Origin: Microstegium vimineum
Lineage: Eukaryota; Streptophyta; Magnoliopsida; Poales; Poaceae
NCBI GenBank assembly: GCA_022036555.1
Contig: CM039133.1
Coordinates: 4,281,184 to 4,345,183, forward strand
Direction of reading: 5' to 3'
DNA length: 64,000 nucleotides
Below are positions 1 through 11,310 of this stretch, piece by piece. The translations under genes and the position numbers were made by a program. How positions within the stretch are numbered: position 1 is the first letter of the stretch; each line of letters begins with the position of its first letter. The notes beneath the pieces were generated by a model, which saw only the letters and a list, made by a program, of their open reading frames with translations, was not told where the DNA came from and made no database searches.

Positions 1-1343
1 AGCTAGGCAACAACTCGGAGGTCCAGACCTCCTGCAATGGCTGTCCAGCAATTACTAGCGCTCTACCTGCTGAAAAGTGAAGATTGGTGTCCGCGACAGT
101 ACCTCTCCAGATCCAAATTAAACAGCTCTGTTCACAATGCAACAAGAACGTACTGGAATCAACCAATATTTCGTTCTACAGTATCTAGCAGATACCAACT
201 TTCACTACTCTGTTGCATGCGGTGAAAAATTCGGAATATATAGTCACTCGATCGAATACCTGCAGCTTCCAAAATCCTAATGACTTGTCATTTTGGAAAA
301 CTGGTTTAATTTGTACTGAGAACTTTAGAGTCATATGTCACCTCACACTCAAACATGGCATCATCATCATCGATAAATTCATATTTACATAATGGTTGTA
401 ATAAATATTCTGTCACATGGAAAAAAAACTAGCGCCATCCATTTAACTAGACCTAGCTAATGGTTATAAAATAAGAAAAACATATTAGATCGAAGGACCT
501 AAGTGGTGGGCCGGAACCAAAATTACATGGGCCAGCAACTAGTTTTAGATCAAATTCAAAGAGTAGAGTAATATTTTTAAGTTTCAGAAGTTGGTCTCTC
601 CTCTCATGCCTCACACAGCATCCTCCCTCTCCAAGCGTGGGCATCACAGCAGCCCTGACAAGCGCGGGATCTGGTGCAGAGGTTAATAATGTAACACCCC
701 AGAGTCCGAACAGTGATCACTGTACACGTTGACTGAACCATATATATCACCATCCTACTTATGTTATCCTCACTTCACGTAAAAGATTATCCTAGGATGA
801 TAGGATATATATGATGAACTCTAGAAGCTTTATATATTGATCTAACTCACCCTAAACAGCTAAGGTGTGACTAAATCCTTCATAATATCATATTAACATG
901 CATATGGGTTAACTATATTCCAAACTAGGCCGGATATCACAGGGATCCCCGTCGTGTGCGCGCGACCCGTGGGCATATGGCACATGTAGTTTAATTTCCT
1001 CCCTCTCCTAGAGTTCTGAGAAGTCGTCAAACGTCGATGCTGCCATTCGTTACCGGCACCGGCCCATGGAGCATGGCCACTGCTTAGATCAGGCTCTCAT
1101 GGCCAATGAGCGAGCATGAGTGAGCCAAGGGCCCACTGATCCTTATATATGGAGCCGTCTGCTATTGCTCTGACGGCCATAAAAGCAGGGCCGTGCCACC
1201 AGGTTCCCAGCGGCCATGCATAATGTCAAAACGGCAGGCTCCTAGAAATCTATTAACCCAGCCAGGGGGTAAACTTAGTATTTTAGGTGTTCTATAAAAA
1301 TCCACATAGGGGAACCACGGGTTCCTTCAAGCACCATATATAA
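1..1343. other. Intergenic, no gene recognised
   Basis: No ORF over about 65 residues and no recognisable protein. A TGTAACACCCC string near 690 resembles the start of some plant LTRs, but no partner end was found. Otherwise I see only AT-rich, non-coding sequence. Confidence 0.5.
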
Positions 1344-1637
1344 GGGGTGTTTGTATTCAAAGGCTAAAGTTTAGTCCGTATCACATTGCAAATTCGTATG
1401 CTAACTGGAAGAACTAAATATAAATTACTAGTTATAAAACTAATTACACACGAGTAGACTAACTAGCGACACAAATCTATTAAGACTAATTAATCTATGA
1501 TTAGCATATATTTACTATAGCACAATACTATCAAATTATGGACTAAATAGACTTAAGATTCGTCTTGCAAAGTAGCCTCAATATGTGTAATGGGTTTTGT
1601 AATTAATCTATGTTTAATACACCAAATTTGTGCCCAA

Positions 1638-2210
1638 CACTAGTAGAGAACAGACCTTTGAACCGAATGCAAATTTGGCTTTAGTCTCGGTATTTTTTGC
1701 GGCCAGGACTAAAGTCCTTTGCTCAACTGCTAGTGTAGCAGCCTTTTGCAGGTGGGGCTCTTTAGTCCCGGTTGGTAATATCAACCGGGACTAAAGGGTC
1801 TTCTTTAGTCCCGTTTTCTGTTAAAATTGGGAATAAAGGTGTCAGGACCTTTAGTCCCGGTTGGTAATACCAAATCGAACTAAAGGTACACCCTTTAATC
1901 CCGGTTGGTGTTACCAGGCGTGACTAAAGGTACCTTTAGTCCCGGTTGGTGTTACGAACCAGGACTAAATGTCTCTTGCTGAGTTGGTTCAAAAGGAAAA
2001 CGTCTTATTCATTGTTAGATGTATTGGGTAGGTTGAGTGGTTAGTTGCACACAAGGCTGTGCTTGAGGTCTTGGGTTCGATTCTCATGAGGCGCGTAGTG
2101 GTGGGACGATTGTTTTTTGCTGGGAGGACCTTTAGTCCCGGTCGGTTTGTCATAACCGGGACTAAAGGTCCTCCCGTTTAGTCGTAGATTCTTGGTCTCG
2201 GTTGGGAAAC
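1638..2210 (-). mobile_element. Non-autonomous CACTA element, TTTAGTCCCGGTT family (copy a), one end lost
   Basis: Starts CACTAGTAGAGAA and carries repeated, inverted copies of TTTAGTCCCGGTTGG. Its sequence order is the reverse of the copy at 58920-59392, so it lies in the opposite orientation. The terminus expected at the right (TTCTCTACTAGTG) is absent. The sequence passes straight from a CGGTTGGGAAAC block into the flanking miniature element, so about 30 terminal bases are missing. It contains a tRNA-like A/B-box segment. Confidence 0.75.
2030..2090 (+). repeat. tRNA-like A/B-box segment inside CACTA copy a
   Basis: A TGAGTGGTTAG string around 2034-2044 resembles a Pol III A box, and GGTTCGATTCTC at 2074-2085 matches a B box, about 40 bases apart. 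The same module sits at the equivalent place in the other three members of this family. No full cloverleaf or anticodon arm was established. Confidence 0.5.
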
Positions 2211-2296
2211 CCGATGTGACAGGGCGGGCTAAACTTTAGTCACTGGCTGTAAACAAACACCCCCTAAGAGACCCCTGCACTAGTAGAAAACAGATT

Positions 2297-2876
2297 TTGT
2301 CTGGCGCCCCCCGAAACACACCACCACATGCGGTTTTGCTTATGACGCACATGTGGTTTGAATTGGCTCGGGCAGAGTTGCCAACCGCCAGTGGAGATGG
2401 ATTACATCTCCACATGGTGATTGTATTCGAGTTCGTAGGGCATGGTGATTTTATAAAATCAACGGTGGAAAGATTGATTCGAAGAAAAATAGAACAACAA
2501 CCATTGCAAGTTATATATGACTGTCCGGTAAGTATGAAAACTTATTTTTATGAATACAGATCATACATGTACTCTGTGGACATACTACATTTGTGAGCAT
2601 CTATAAATAACCATTTTTCTGTTTTATAGTGCCACAAGCAACCAACAGAATTTGTCCTTTGTGGATACTACGTGTGCGAGCACATGAGAGGATGAGATGC
2701 AAGAAACATGAAGAAATCTTCCAAGAAAGCCAAGGCGATGACCATCAACGAAAATGCATTGTACAACATAGTTTTGGACGTGTGCCTTTTCCTCATCAAA
2801 CAGGTCATCTCATGTGTAGGGAAATATTATGACAGTGAATTAGACAACCAGAGTACGAAGCGCTAACAGAGGTTTA
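2297..2876 (+). pseudogene. Ulp1/C48-type cysteine protease C-terminal relic
   Basis: Two exon-like blocks are joined by a good GT..AG intron (about 2528-2629). Joined across it, the reading frame gives CPVCHKQPTEF, then LCGYYVCEHMR. The Q..CGYYVCE arrangement is the oxyanion Gln and catalytic Cys region of Ulp1-like proteases carried by plant CACTA elements (Cys codon at 2660-2662). Only the last portion of the domain is present, and the catalytic His/Asp part is absent or unrecognisable. A stop follows soon after, with a UTR-like AT-rich tail. I regard it as an orphaned 3' end of a CACTA-borne gene, not a working protease. Confidence 0.6.
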
Positions 2877-3861
2877 TAGCTTAAAACTTACTTGGGGCGG
2901 TTTTTAGAGGACATGTCCAAACTCTTGATGTATGTACACATGTAACTTTATGTGTGTGAGTGTGAGACTCATGTATATAATGTGCCATACCCTTGTAACT
3001 TTATTACGAACATGTAACTTTGAAGTAATAAATGTATGGATTAAGTCCAGTTTTCACCCCTCAACTATGGCATTAGTCTAATTCATACCCTCACTTTTGG
3101 CACCTGAGCAAGGGCAAAGCTGTTTTGACCGACGCTAAGTGGTTTTGACCATGTGGGGCCCACGTGTCAACCACTCATGACCTCCCTCCATCTCCAGAGC
3201 ACGCGCACCTGTCGGCTAGGCGGGGGCCGGCAACAGCGGGCGGCCGGGCGCCGGGGAGGGGGGGGTGGGGCTCCGGCGGCTGGGTGGAGGCGCGTGGGCA
3301 GGTCTGCGTGTGTGCGTGTCTGTGGAGTGGGCCGGAGGGGCAGTTTTGTATTTTTTTTAAAAAAAAATTATTCTTTTTCGAGTGCCATATAGGCGGCACT
3401 CAGCAAAGAAATTAGGTTTTTTTTTATTTTGTAACCCAATTTTTTTTATAGCTGTCACATATCAGCATGGTCAATGTGTTCAAGTTTGACCCTTTTTCAA
3501 AACTTTTTGTTATATTTTTTTACTTTATTTCATTTTCTTCATTTTTCACGAAAGACGTGAAGTTTGAACTGCGGGTGCATCGAATAATGGATTTGAATGA
3601 TTCAAAAAATGTTATTCTTGTTCTTGAGTGTATGTTTAGGCCAAATCCATAAACTGACCCAAAGTTTCGATCAACGTGCTCTCAGGGCAACGCTCCAAGT
3701 TACGTGCGGGTGGTTTTTTAATTCTATAAAATTCAAACGAAATCCGAAAATCACAAAAGTTAGCTAGGTGTCGTTACATCATATGCGTGTGCCATAAAAA
3801 ATTGAGAAAGTTTCGAGCACGTTGTCACGTTCGATGCTCAAAAACTAATAGTTCTCAGATA

Positions 3862-4390
3862 CGATCACATCCATGCTGCCACGCCCCATCCACCGCTGCC
3901 GCCATGCATCATCCACCGCCGCCACGCCCCATCCATGCCGGATCCTCCGCCACCGCAACGCTGGATCCGCCACCACACGCTCGCGCGGGGCCACCACCGC
4001 CGCCGGATCCGGCCATCCGCCGTCGGGATCCGGCCGCACACCGCCGGATCCGGCGCCGCCCCACGACCACAGCTACAGGGAGGGGACGCCCACGCGTGGG
4101 GCCACCACCGCTGCCCGATCCAGCCATCCGCCGTCGGGATCCGACCGCACACCGCCGGATCCGGCGCCGCCCGATGACCACGACTGCCGGGAAGGGAGGC
4201 CCGCGTGCAGGGCCACCATTGCCGCCGGATCCGGCCATCCGCCGTCGGGATCCGGCCGCACTCGATGTAGCAGCCACCGCCGCAGGGTCATACGCGCTCC
4301 TGGCAGCCGCCGCCGCTGTAGGGCCATCTACGCGGGATGTCGCCACGGCCGCGTGCTCCGTCTTCGTCCCTGTCGGCCGGAGGTAGAGAG
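3862..4390. repeat. GC-rich 111-bp tandem repeat, three copies
   Basis: A GCCACCACCGCCGCCGGATC-type unit starts at 3990, 4101 and 4212, an exact 111-bp spacing (37 codons). Long ORFs are open in several frames on both strands here, as expected for GC-rich repeats, and none resembles a known protein. It probably belongs to the leader of the minus-strand CACTA whose end is at 4785. Confidence 0.75.
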
Positions 4391-4785
4391 AGAGTCGGGT
4401 GAGGGAGGGAGAGGGAGAGACGAGAGGGAGAGGGGAGCGAGTCGGGTGAGGGAGGGGATACGGGAGAGCGGCGCTGAGAGAAAGAGGGTGAGGAGTAGTT
4501 AGGGTTTTCCTATGTTTATGTATGGTGTGATTAGTTTGGGCCGAGTGGGCTTTTTTATGGGCTCGGCCTTTTAACCGAGGCGGGCCTCTTTTGGGCAACC
4601 ACATGCGGGCCTCGTACAAGTAAACGTCTCGGTTAATATATTTTGAGTGATGGTTTTTTTAACCGCCATGGTTAATAAAAAATAACCACCTCCATTAATC
4701 TCTCTATTAATCATGGCGGTTTATAGGTTTGACCGTCACGGTTAATAATTCCCAAGTGCTATTTAAAATAAATTATGTAGTAGTG

Positions 4786-5824
4786 TTTGACACCAGTTTT
4801 ACCTTCGTACCTTATTCGTACCTTAAATGGACTATAAAAAGACTATTTTGCCACTATTAACTTTTTTTTCTTAGTGATAGTTACCCTTGCTTCCTTCCTC
4901 GTGCAATCGACGATATTAGTTTACTATTTGATGGAAACACCAAAGTAAAAAGGAAATCTGAACCTGAGTCACTTGTAATGGAGGCCCCCGTAAAAGCCCG
5001 CCATACCATGTGTAGATGTGTAGGAACCAACTTCCACATGACATACACCACCCTGAGACACGTACGAGACGGTCGATCGAAACCGATTTGCAGAACGACA
5101 TCACTCGTGTGCCTCTGTAGTCCAAATAAAAGAATAAAATTAAATATAGCCATTCAAATCGAGCCCAGGCCTCGAAGATCTATCTAGGCTGCTAGCTAGC
5201 ATACACCATGGCCATGCCTGGCTCTGCACCGCCACGTTGTCCTGTCCCTCCCGGCTACCGGCCGGCACTCTATCTGTATTCATCGAGCCTGCTGTGTCCT
5301 GGATCTCTACAATGAGCCACATTGCCTCGCCATCAGGTTGACCTGATCGAGGTAGATCCATGCAGGCCACAAACTCTGGATCTTGGTCAGCACCATTCCA
5401 AATACAGATATGTGTTTTTTTTTCTCCTGATAAAACACACAACTTGATTTGAGGCAAAACTATTGGAAAGCAAACCAAGCCCTCATCAGTCCGTAACATT
5501 CTGAATAGATCGAGGGCCAGGCCAATCCAAGTCTCTCGGACCATATACAGCAATCTTTAATTTAGATCATATTGGTTGGCTACATCCTGTTGAGCAAGAT
5601 CCACTGCAAACGGCGTCTTGGGACCAGCGGACCCAAAAGTAGGCAAAGTTAGTTATTTTGCTAGCTGTTGAACTGTGACGAAAAGGCTTCTAGTGTGGGA
5701 GATGATGAACAGTAGCCAGTAGTTTGGACATGCGTCTTTCTTCCTCAGTTTGCGTGTGTACATTCGTTTGTACATGCATCGATCTCCTCGGTCTCGGTGA
5801 GACCATGCATGAGGCACTTCAGTG
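4786..5824. other. Intergenic, nothing recognised
   Basis: A minus-strand ORF of 137 codons (5140-5553) has no recognisable domain and no supporting context. I do not call a gene here. Confidence 0.4.
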
Positions 5825-6019
5825 AGGGCACTCACAATGCAAACTCTATCATTGAATCTAAACTTATTTATTACTTCGAATATTATGGACTTAGAGTCTA
5901 AATAAGACTTGGAGTCTTGTTTTTTTATCACCTCTCTTCAATAAATATACTGCCACATAAAAAATGTCATAAATAAGTGTCTTGGACTCTATGATAGAGT
6001 CTTGCATTGGGAGTGCCCT
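5825..6019. mobile_element. Miniature inverted-repeat element, 195 bp
   Basis: The left end AGGGCACTCACAATGCAA and right end TTGCATTGGGAGTGCCCT are inverted copies with one mismatch. An inner ACTCTATCAT/ATGATAGAGT pair extends the stem. There is no coding capacity. The superfamily is not determined from the ends alone. Confidence 0.8.
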
Positions 6020-6428
6020 GAGCATTTCATTCAGTGGAACAACTAACAGCAATGCTGGGACAACAGGCCGGAGTCGCTTGAACTACTTTCAGCTTGTTTT
6101 AGCTTATTTTAGCTTATTCTCTCTCACAAAACACTATTTAATCAGCTAGAATCATCCGGCTTTTATACGAGTAAAATAGTTGTCTCTTGAGCTTGCAGCG
6201 ATGACACTACATCCCTAGCTATGTCGCCTAGGAGACGATCCCGCACCAGCATGATTTACAGCTGGAGACTCTTGATCTACGGTTTTGCATGAGCCTGACA
6301 AGTTTAAGTCGGGCTCAAGAAGAGTATGACCCAACTTTTTTTTTGCCAACATGACTCGAGGGCATTTTGGCATTTCTACCATATGGCCGACAATCTCCAT
6401 CGTACGTCCTCGTAAAGCCAACTAGCTA
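6020..6428. other. Intergenic with a miniature-element fragment
   Basis: The segment at about 6070-6180 (CTTGAACTACTTTCAGC, then CTCTCTCACAAAACACT) is a fragment of a common grass miniature element also seen at 13805-14166. No gene is visible. Confidence 0.45.
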
Positions 6429-6620
6429 TGTTAGATATTGATCTCTCTTTAATGGGCCCAACGGTCCATTAGACCTTGATCCGCTCCTGATCGCGGAGCC
6501 CAGCTCATCTATGGCTGGAGGGCCCCTGTCACACAGCGGTATAAAGAGGACGTGGGGGCCAGGGCTCTAGTCACATCGATATAAAGAGGAGGTGGTGGTG
6601 TTAGAGAGCACATACTGAGA
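6429..6620 (+). mobile_element. Ty1/copia 5' LTR, truncated
   Basis: Begins TGTTAGATATTG and contains two close copies of a TATAAAGAGGA block (near 6540 and 6580), one of them a likely TATA box. It leads directly into mid-gag coding sequence without a primer-binding site, so the LTR end, the leader and the gag start were deleted together. No matching 3' LTR is present in the window. Confidence 0.65.
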
Positions 6621-7135
6621 ATGAATTCTTTGGCATCTAAGCTCGCATCAATGAACACGGAACTTCCAAAATCATTTGACATTCATGTGATTTTTTCCTC
6701 TCTGCCAAAGGAATTTGTGGATTTTGTTGTGAACTACAACATGACCCCTGAGCATCTAGCCCTAGATAAGCTCATTGGTCAGTGTGTGCAAGAGGAGGAT
6801 AGACTTAAGGATTCATGTGGAGACCCTGCTCTCTATGTGAATGCTAATAAGAGAAAATACTATAATAAGAATGTCAAACCACAAGGGAAACCAAAATGGG
6901 ATGGCAGCTCTTCCTCTAGTGCGCAGGAAAAGGGAAACCAGAGAGAGGGAAAGGCCCCTATGAATGAGAATAAGCCTCAGGCTGACACTAGGCCACAACT
7001 CTCAATCCGCAAGAAGCCTTGGCTAGATGCTGATCAGTGCCTTTTTCTGTGAGAAGAGAGGCCATCGGCAAAAGGATTGCATTGGCTTCATGAAGTTCCT
7101 GAATAAACGAGGTGAGGACTTAGTTACATTTGTAG
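6621..7135 (+). pseudogene. Ty1/copia gag fragment with zinc knuckle
   Basis: The frame reads through a UBN2-type gag C-terminal region (KSFDIHVIFSSLPKEF, later LIGQCVQEEDRL) and a lysine- and glutamine-rich linker. It then reaches a CCHC zinc knuckle around 7036-7072 (EKRGHRQKDC visible). A one-base frame change within the knuckle puts the first cysteines and the rest in different frames. The gag N-terminal part is missing. It is followed by the protease region on the same strand. Confidence 0.8.
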
Positions 7136-7149
7136 ATTAATCTATGTAT

Positions 7150-7520
7150 ATTAGTTATGCAAAATCTACTTGGTGGATTGTCTAGGGGCAACAATTCATG
7201 TTGCTAATTCATTACAGGGATTCCATACGAGGAGGACTCTTCAAAGTGGATAAAGAACAATTAAGGTGGCTAATGGAGTACACGCCGAAGTCGAAGCCAT
7301 TGGCGATTTGTCTTTAGAATTGTTAGATGGTTTTGTACTTAGGCTATCAGATGTACTTTTCGTTCCCTCTTTGCATCGAAACTTAATAAGTGTGTCTAAG
7401 TTAGATGATGATGGATTGGCCTGCCATTTTGGAGATGGCAGATGTAAGATAATTTTTCATAATAAATGTGTTGTTCTTTCCCTCCGACAAGACAAACTTT
7501 ATTTGTTATCAGTTTCTTAG
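7150..7520 (+). pseudogene. Ty1/copia aspartic protease region, active site lost
   Basis: After a WWI string at 7171-7179, the position of the DSG catalytic triad reads V, stop, G (7180-7188), followed by ATIHVAN. The downstream frame (7266-7520) gives the typical VLFVPSLHRNLISVSKL segment of copia proteases. Loss of the catalytic Asp and the stop make it inactive. Confidence 0.8.
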
Positions 7521-7523
7521 AAT

Positions 7524-8800
7524 GTGAATGCTATATCCACTGAGAATAAGAAAAGTTCCTCGTCTACAAATGTAAGTAGAAAGCGTAAAAATCTTCAGGT
7601 TGACTCTTCGAAATTATGGCATTGCAGATTAGGCCACATTTTGAGGGGGAGAATTGATAGATTAGTCAAAGCTGAAATTCTTCAGCCATTAGAACCTTCG
7701 GAATTAGATCAATGTGTTGATTGTACTAAAAGTAAGTATGTTAAGAAAATTAAGAAAGATGCCAAACTTTCAGAATTAGATCAATGTGTTGGTTGTACTA
7801 AAAGTAAGTATGATAAGAAAATTAAGAAAGATGTCAAACAAAGTACAGAGAATTTAGAAATAAGTCACACAGATATATGTGGACCTTTTCCTGTTAAGAG
7901 TGTGGATGGTTATGATTCATTCATAACTTTCACTCATGATTATTTGCGTTTTGGCTACATTTATCCAATAAGTGAAAGATCATAAGCTTTAGAAGAGTTT
8001 AAGATATTTAAGGCAGAAGTAGAAAATCAACACAATAAGAAGATTAAGATAGTAAGATCAGACCATGGTGGGGAATATTATGGGCGACATACCCCGTACG
8101 ACCAAGTTCCAGGACCTTTTGCTAAGTTCCTCCAGGAAAATGACATAGTTGTCCACTATTCCATGCCAGGAGAGCTTCAGCAAAATGGAGTGGCTAAAAC
8201 AAGAAACCGTACCTTAATGAATATGGTAAGAAGCATGATTAGCTACTCTACTTTACCAATAAGCTTATGGGTGGAGGCATTAAAAACCGTCATTCACATT
8301 CTTAATCGTGTACCAAGTAAATCGTTGCCTAAAACACCGTATGAGTTATGGACAGGCAAAGTACCCTCACTTAAGCATTTAAAAGTGTGGGGCTGTCCAG
8401 CTGAGGCTAAAGTATTTAACCCAAATTTAGGTAGGTTAGACCCTAAGACAATTAGTTTCCATCTCATTGGATACCTAGATAGGTCAAAGGGTTACCGCTT
8501 TTATTGCCCTGACAAGCATACTAATTTTAATGTTGTGGAAACCAGACATGCTGATTTCAAGAACCATTGTTTGTACTACCTATTGCTGCTAGACCCACAA
8601 TGTTAGACACGGTAGTGCCAGCACCTGTTGTTGATCCTGCATTGCCGACACCTAATGAGAATCTGGAACGTGTCCTTCAGGATCCATTAGAACCACGTGT
8701 CGTGCATCAGGAAGAACAACAACAGCCCCAAATAGCGCCAAATAATGAGAACATTAGAAGGTCACAAAGACTTAGAAGATGAGTTATATCAGATGATTAC
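7524..8800 (+). pseudogene. Ty1/copia integrase region with 72-bp internal duplication
   Basis: Contains the gag-pre-integrase block (LWHCRLGHI), a C..C zinc site, then the rve core starting SHTDICGPFPVKSVDG. The second Asp lies in RSDHGGEY. A C-terminal segment includes LKVWGCPAEAKVF. A stop at 7983-7985 splits the core. The segment around the CxxC (SELDQCVDCTKSKY) is tandemly duplicated in frame with a 72-bp period (7701 and 7773), giving two CxxC pairs. The element then continues to the solo LTR insertion at 8838. Confidence 0.85.
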
Positions 8801-8837
8801 GAGGTTTATGAAACCGGAGAATTTCATATGGAGGATG

Positions 8838-10459
8838 TGTTGACGCCAAAAATGGGGTCTTCTGGCGTCAGCACCGCGCAAGGCCTGCGGAGACCGTGCA
8901 GCAGCAGAGCTTGATCTCCTAAACCTCTAAAGCGGCTCAGGACACTTCGGGGATTGATCTCAGGCGTGCCAGTCAATTTGACCTGCAATTGACAAGGAAG
9001 TGAAACATTAAATTATGGAACCTGCCGGTTGTTGCCAGACAGTTCCATGATTGTGCGGCTCTTGCATAGCCGATAGATGAAGGACATTGACTAAAGAGTC
9101 AACTCCAAATGATATAAAGCATAACAACAATATACAACTGGCTATCACAAAATATTAGGTATAAAGTGTACAATTAGTCGATCATATGACAAGAGTATGG
9201 TAAAGATGCAATACATCTAACACTATCGACATCAAACTACCAAACTCATCAATCATATCAGATAAAGATTAATCATCAACAGAGGTGTGTTCCCATGCAT
9301 CCATGATGACAATTAACCCGATAACCTGACCCATTTACAAGCATTGGGGTGTTTCCATGTAGCCATAAAAGTAAACAAGCCAAGCCACGTCCAGTATGTT
9401 TAATCGACCTAATAGATTGACGTAGTAAATCACATGCATCGTATGAATGAAGCATAACCAGATCGACTACGTTAGCCGATGTGGGATCCATGAAGCTTGA
9501 ACAAGATCCATACACTTGGCTTCGGACCGATCTAAGATTGGGTAGATATAATTCAACATACATGGCAGTGGGGTCCGGTAGATGCAGCCGTACCATATAG
9601 GTTGAACTAGATCCAACCACGCTCAAAGCAATCTAAAGACCGAAACGTATGTCTCAAACCCGCAACATGTGACAATCGGAACCAAAGGATTAGCCGATAT
9701 GATTTTAGATCTATCGCCTCTCTAAGCATAGAAGTAGAAACATTGGAGGCAATAGATCCAGATAGAAAATAAAGCGCATGCCCATCCATTAGTTGAGATT
9801 GGGCAAGATATTGTAACAATAGATTAAACAAAGCATAACAAATAATATCGATAACTTAATGAATCTATTAGATCGCCAATCTAATAGAGTCAATAACTAG
9901 CTCGCAGCCACGATTCATGTGAGATTGAAGCAATGCAGCCCCATGAACAATAGATTCAAATCGATAACTAGCTCATACCGAGCTTGCACGAGTTACACAA
10001 TACAACCGTACAAATGAGACATGAACCGATGCTAAACTTACAAGCAAACATGGGGTCGATCTAGCCGATGCAACCCGGTCTGTCGAAGGTTCACCGAAAT
10101 CTACTCTACTCCTACTCCTACTCCTAGGGTTGGCCGGAGGCCGGAAACTAAGTGCTAGTTGTGTATTTGATTGATTGGATGTCCTTCTCATTCCCTAAGC
10201 CTTGCTTTTTAGACTATAGCATGTACCCTAAACTGCCGTCACACAAGTCCTGATAATAAGGAAACAAAATATGACTTGGGCCTCAATCCATTCCATTGCC
10301 GAGATTGCCGCACATGTTCTGTTGTAACCGACCGAAAGATCTTTCTGTAACCTTATATTTCCTTTGTCGATCTTCTGGGCCTTTCTTGGATATCTGCCCC
10401 AAAGGCCTGCTAGGGGTCCATAAATAGATGTATGATCGTGCCAAAATACGTTGTTAACA
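8838..10459 (-). mobile_element. Solo LTR of a gypsy-like element, nested in the copia element
   Basis: Starts TGTTGACGCC and ends GTTGTTAACA (TG..CA, short inverted ends). It shares blocks with the LTR at 18272-19672: GTGCCAGTCAATTTGACCTG, CCAGACAGTTCCAT and AACCCGCAACATGTGACAATC. The copia reading frame stops at GGATG on the left and resumes after AGATT on the right, consistent with a 5-bp target duplication with two changes. No internal region is present, so it is a solo LTR. Orientation is taken from the paired element at 18 kb, whose gag is on the minus strand. Confidence 0.8.
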
Positions 10460-10464
10460 AGATT

Positions 10465-11310
10465 ATCCCACTAGATATGAACAAGCCATGAGAAGTGAAC
10501 ACTCTACAAGGTGGTTAAAGATGAGATAAAATCCATGGATTCCAATAATGTTTGGGAACTAATGGAAATTCCTAAGGGAGCTAAGAAGGTTGGTTGTAAA
10601 TGAGTTTATAAAACTAAGTATGACTCCCAAGGGAATGTTGAGAGACATAAAGCACATCTCGTGGCAAAAGGATTTACGCAAAGAGATGTAATTGATTACA
10701 ATGAGACGTTTTCTCATGTCTCATGTAAAGATTCTTTTAGAATAATAATGGTGCTAGTAGCACATTATGACTTAGAGTTGCATCAGATGGATGTTAAGAC
10801 GACATTCCTTAATGGGGATCTTGAGGAAGATGTTTACAAGGCACAACCGAAAGGTTTTGTTGCGGAAGGAAAAGAAAACATGGGATGTGGCCTAAGGAAG
10901 TCCATTTATGGACTAAAGCAAGCTTCAAGACAGTGGTATTTGAAGTTTGATTAAACAATTAGAAAGTTTGGGTTTAAGAAAAATGTAGAGAACAATTGTG
11001 TTTACGCAAAGTTTAAGAACGCTAAGTATATTTTCTTAGTCCTATATGTGGATGACATTTTGCTTGCAAAGCAATGATGTCACTCTACTGATGGAAACAA
11101 ACAAGTTCTTGTCCTCACATTTTGACATGAAAGATATCGGTGAAGCCTCTTTTGTTCCGGGGATTGAGATTCATTGTGATAGAAACAGAGGGGTTTTAGG
11201 ACTGTCACAAAAAGCATACATAGATAAGATTCTTAAGAAATATAGTATGCATAAGTGCAGTTCATCACCTGCACCCATAGTCAAGGGCGATAAGTACGGG
11301 GAACATTAGT
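10465..11310 (+). pseudogene. Ty1/copia reverse transcriptase region
   Basis: Resumes the copia polyprotein after the solo LTR. Recognisable blocks are LVAKGFTQRDVIDYNETFS, HQMDVKTTFLNGDL, RKSIYGLKQASRQWYLKFD and the YVDD catalytic motif near 11044-11055. Several stops interrupt it (for example after GCK near 10600, after WYLKFD at about 10952, and after the YVDD block). The catalytic residues are still readable, but no long frame survives. Confidence 0.85.

Larger units (their letters stand above)
1344..2264. mobile_element. Miniature inverted-repeat element (Harbinger-like), interrupted
   Basis: The left end GGGGTGTTTG and right end CAAACACCCCC are inverted copies. Further in, TAAAGTTTAGTC at the left pairs with a TAAACTTTAGTC block at the right. 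TAA flanks both sides (1341-1343 and 2265-2267), which fits the 3-bp TWA target site of PIF/Harbinger. The internal part (AAACTAATTACAC, CTATTAAGACTAATTAATC) matches a very common grass miniature family. It is interrupted at about 1638 by a CACTA derivative. Superfamily assignment is an inference from the ends. Confidence 0.7.
2278..4785. mobile_element. CACTA-derived chimera
   Basis: The left edge begins CACTAGTAGAAAACAG and the right edge ends GTAGTAGTG, both CACTA-type termini. However, the two ends are not inverted copies of each other, and the flanking triplets differ (CTG and TTT). Read from the right edge inward on the minus strand, it looks like a CACTA 5' end: AACCGCCATG subterminal repeats, then GC-rich leader-like sequence. 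The left part carries a plus-strand Ulp1-type protease relic. I infer two elements joined by deletion or recombination. Confidence 0.55.

Noticed and set aside
3787..4619. Several long ORFs on both strands as a proline/arginine-rich host protein
   Set aside because: All arise from the same GC-rich 111-bp repeat, are open in multiple frames and show no domain.
2278..4785. A single complete CACTA element from 2278 to 4785
   Set aside because: The two ends are not inverted copies and the flanking triplets (CTG and TTT) do not match.
5140..5553. 137-codon minus-strand ORF as a gene
   Set aside because: No domain, no typical plant codon pattern and no neighbouring exons.
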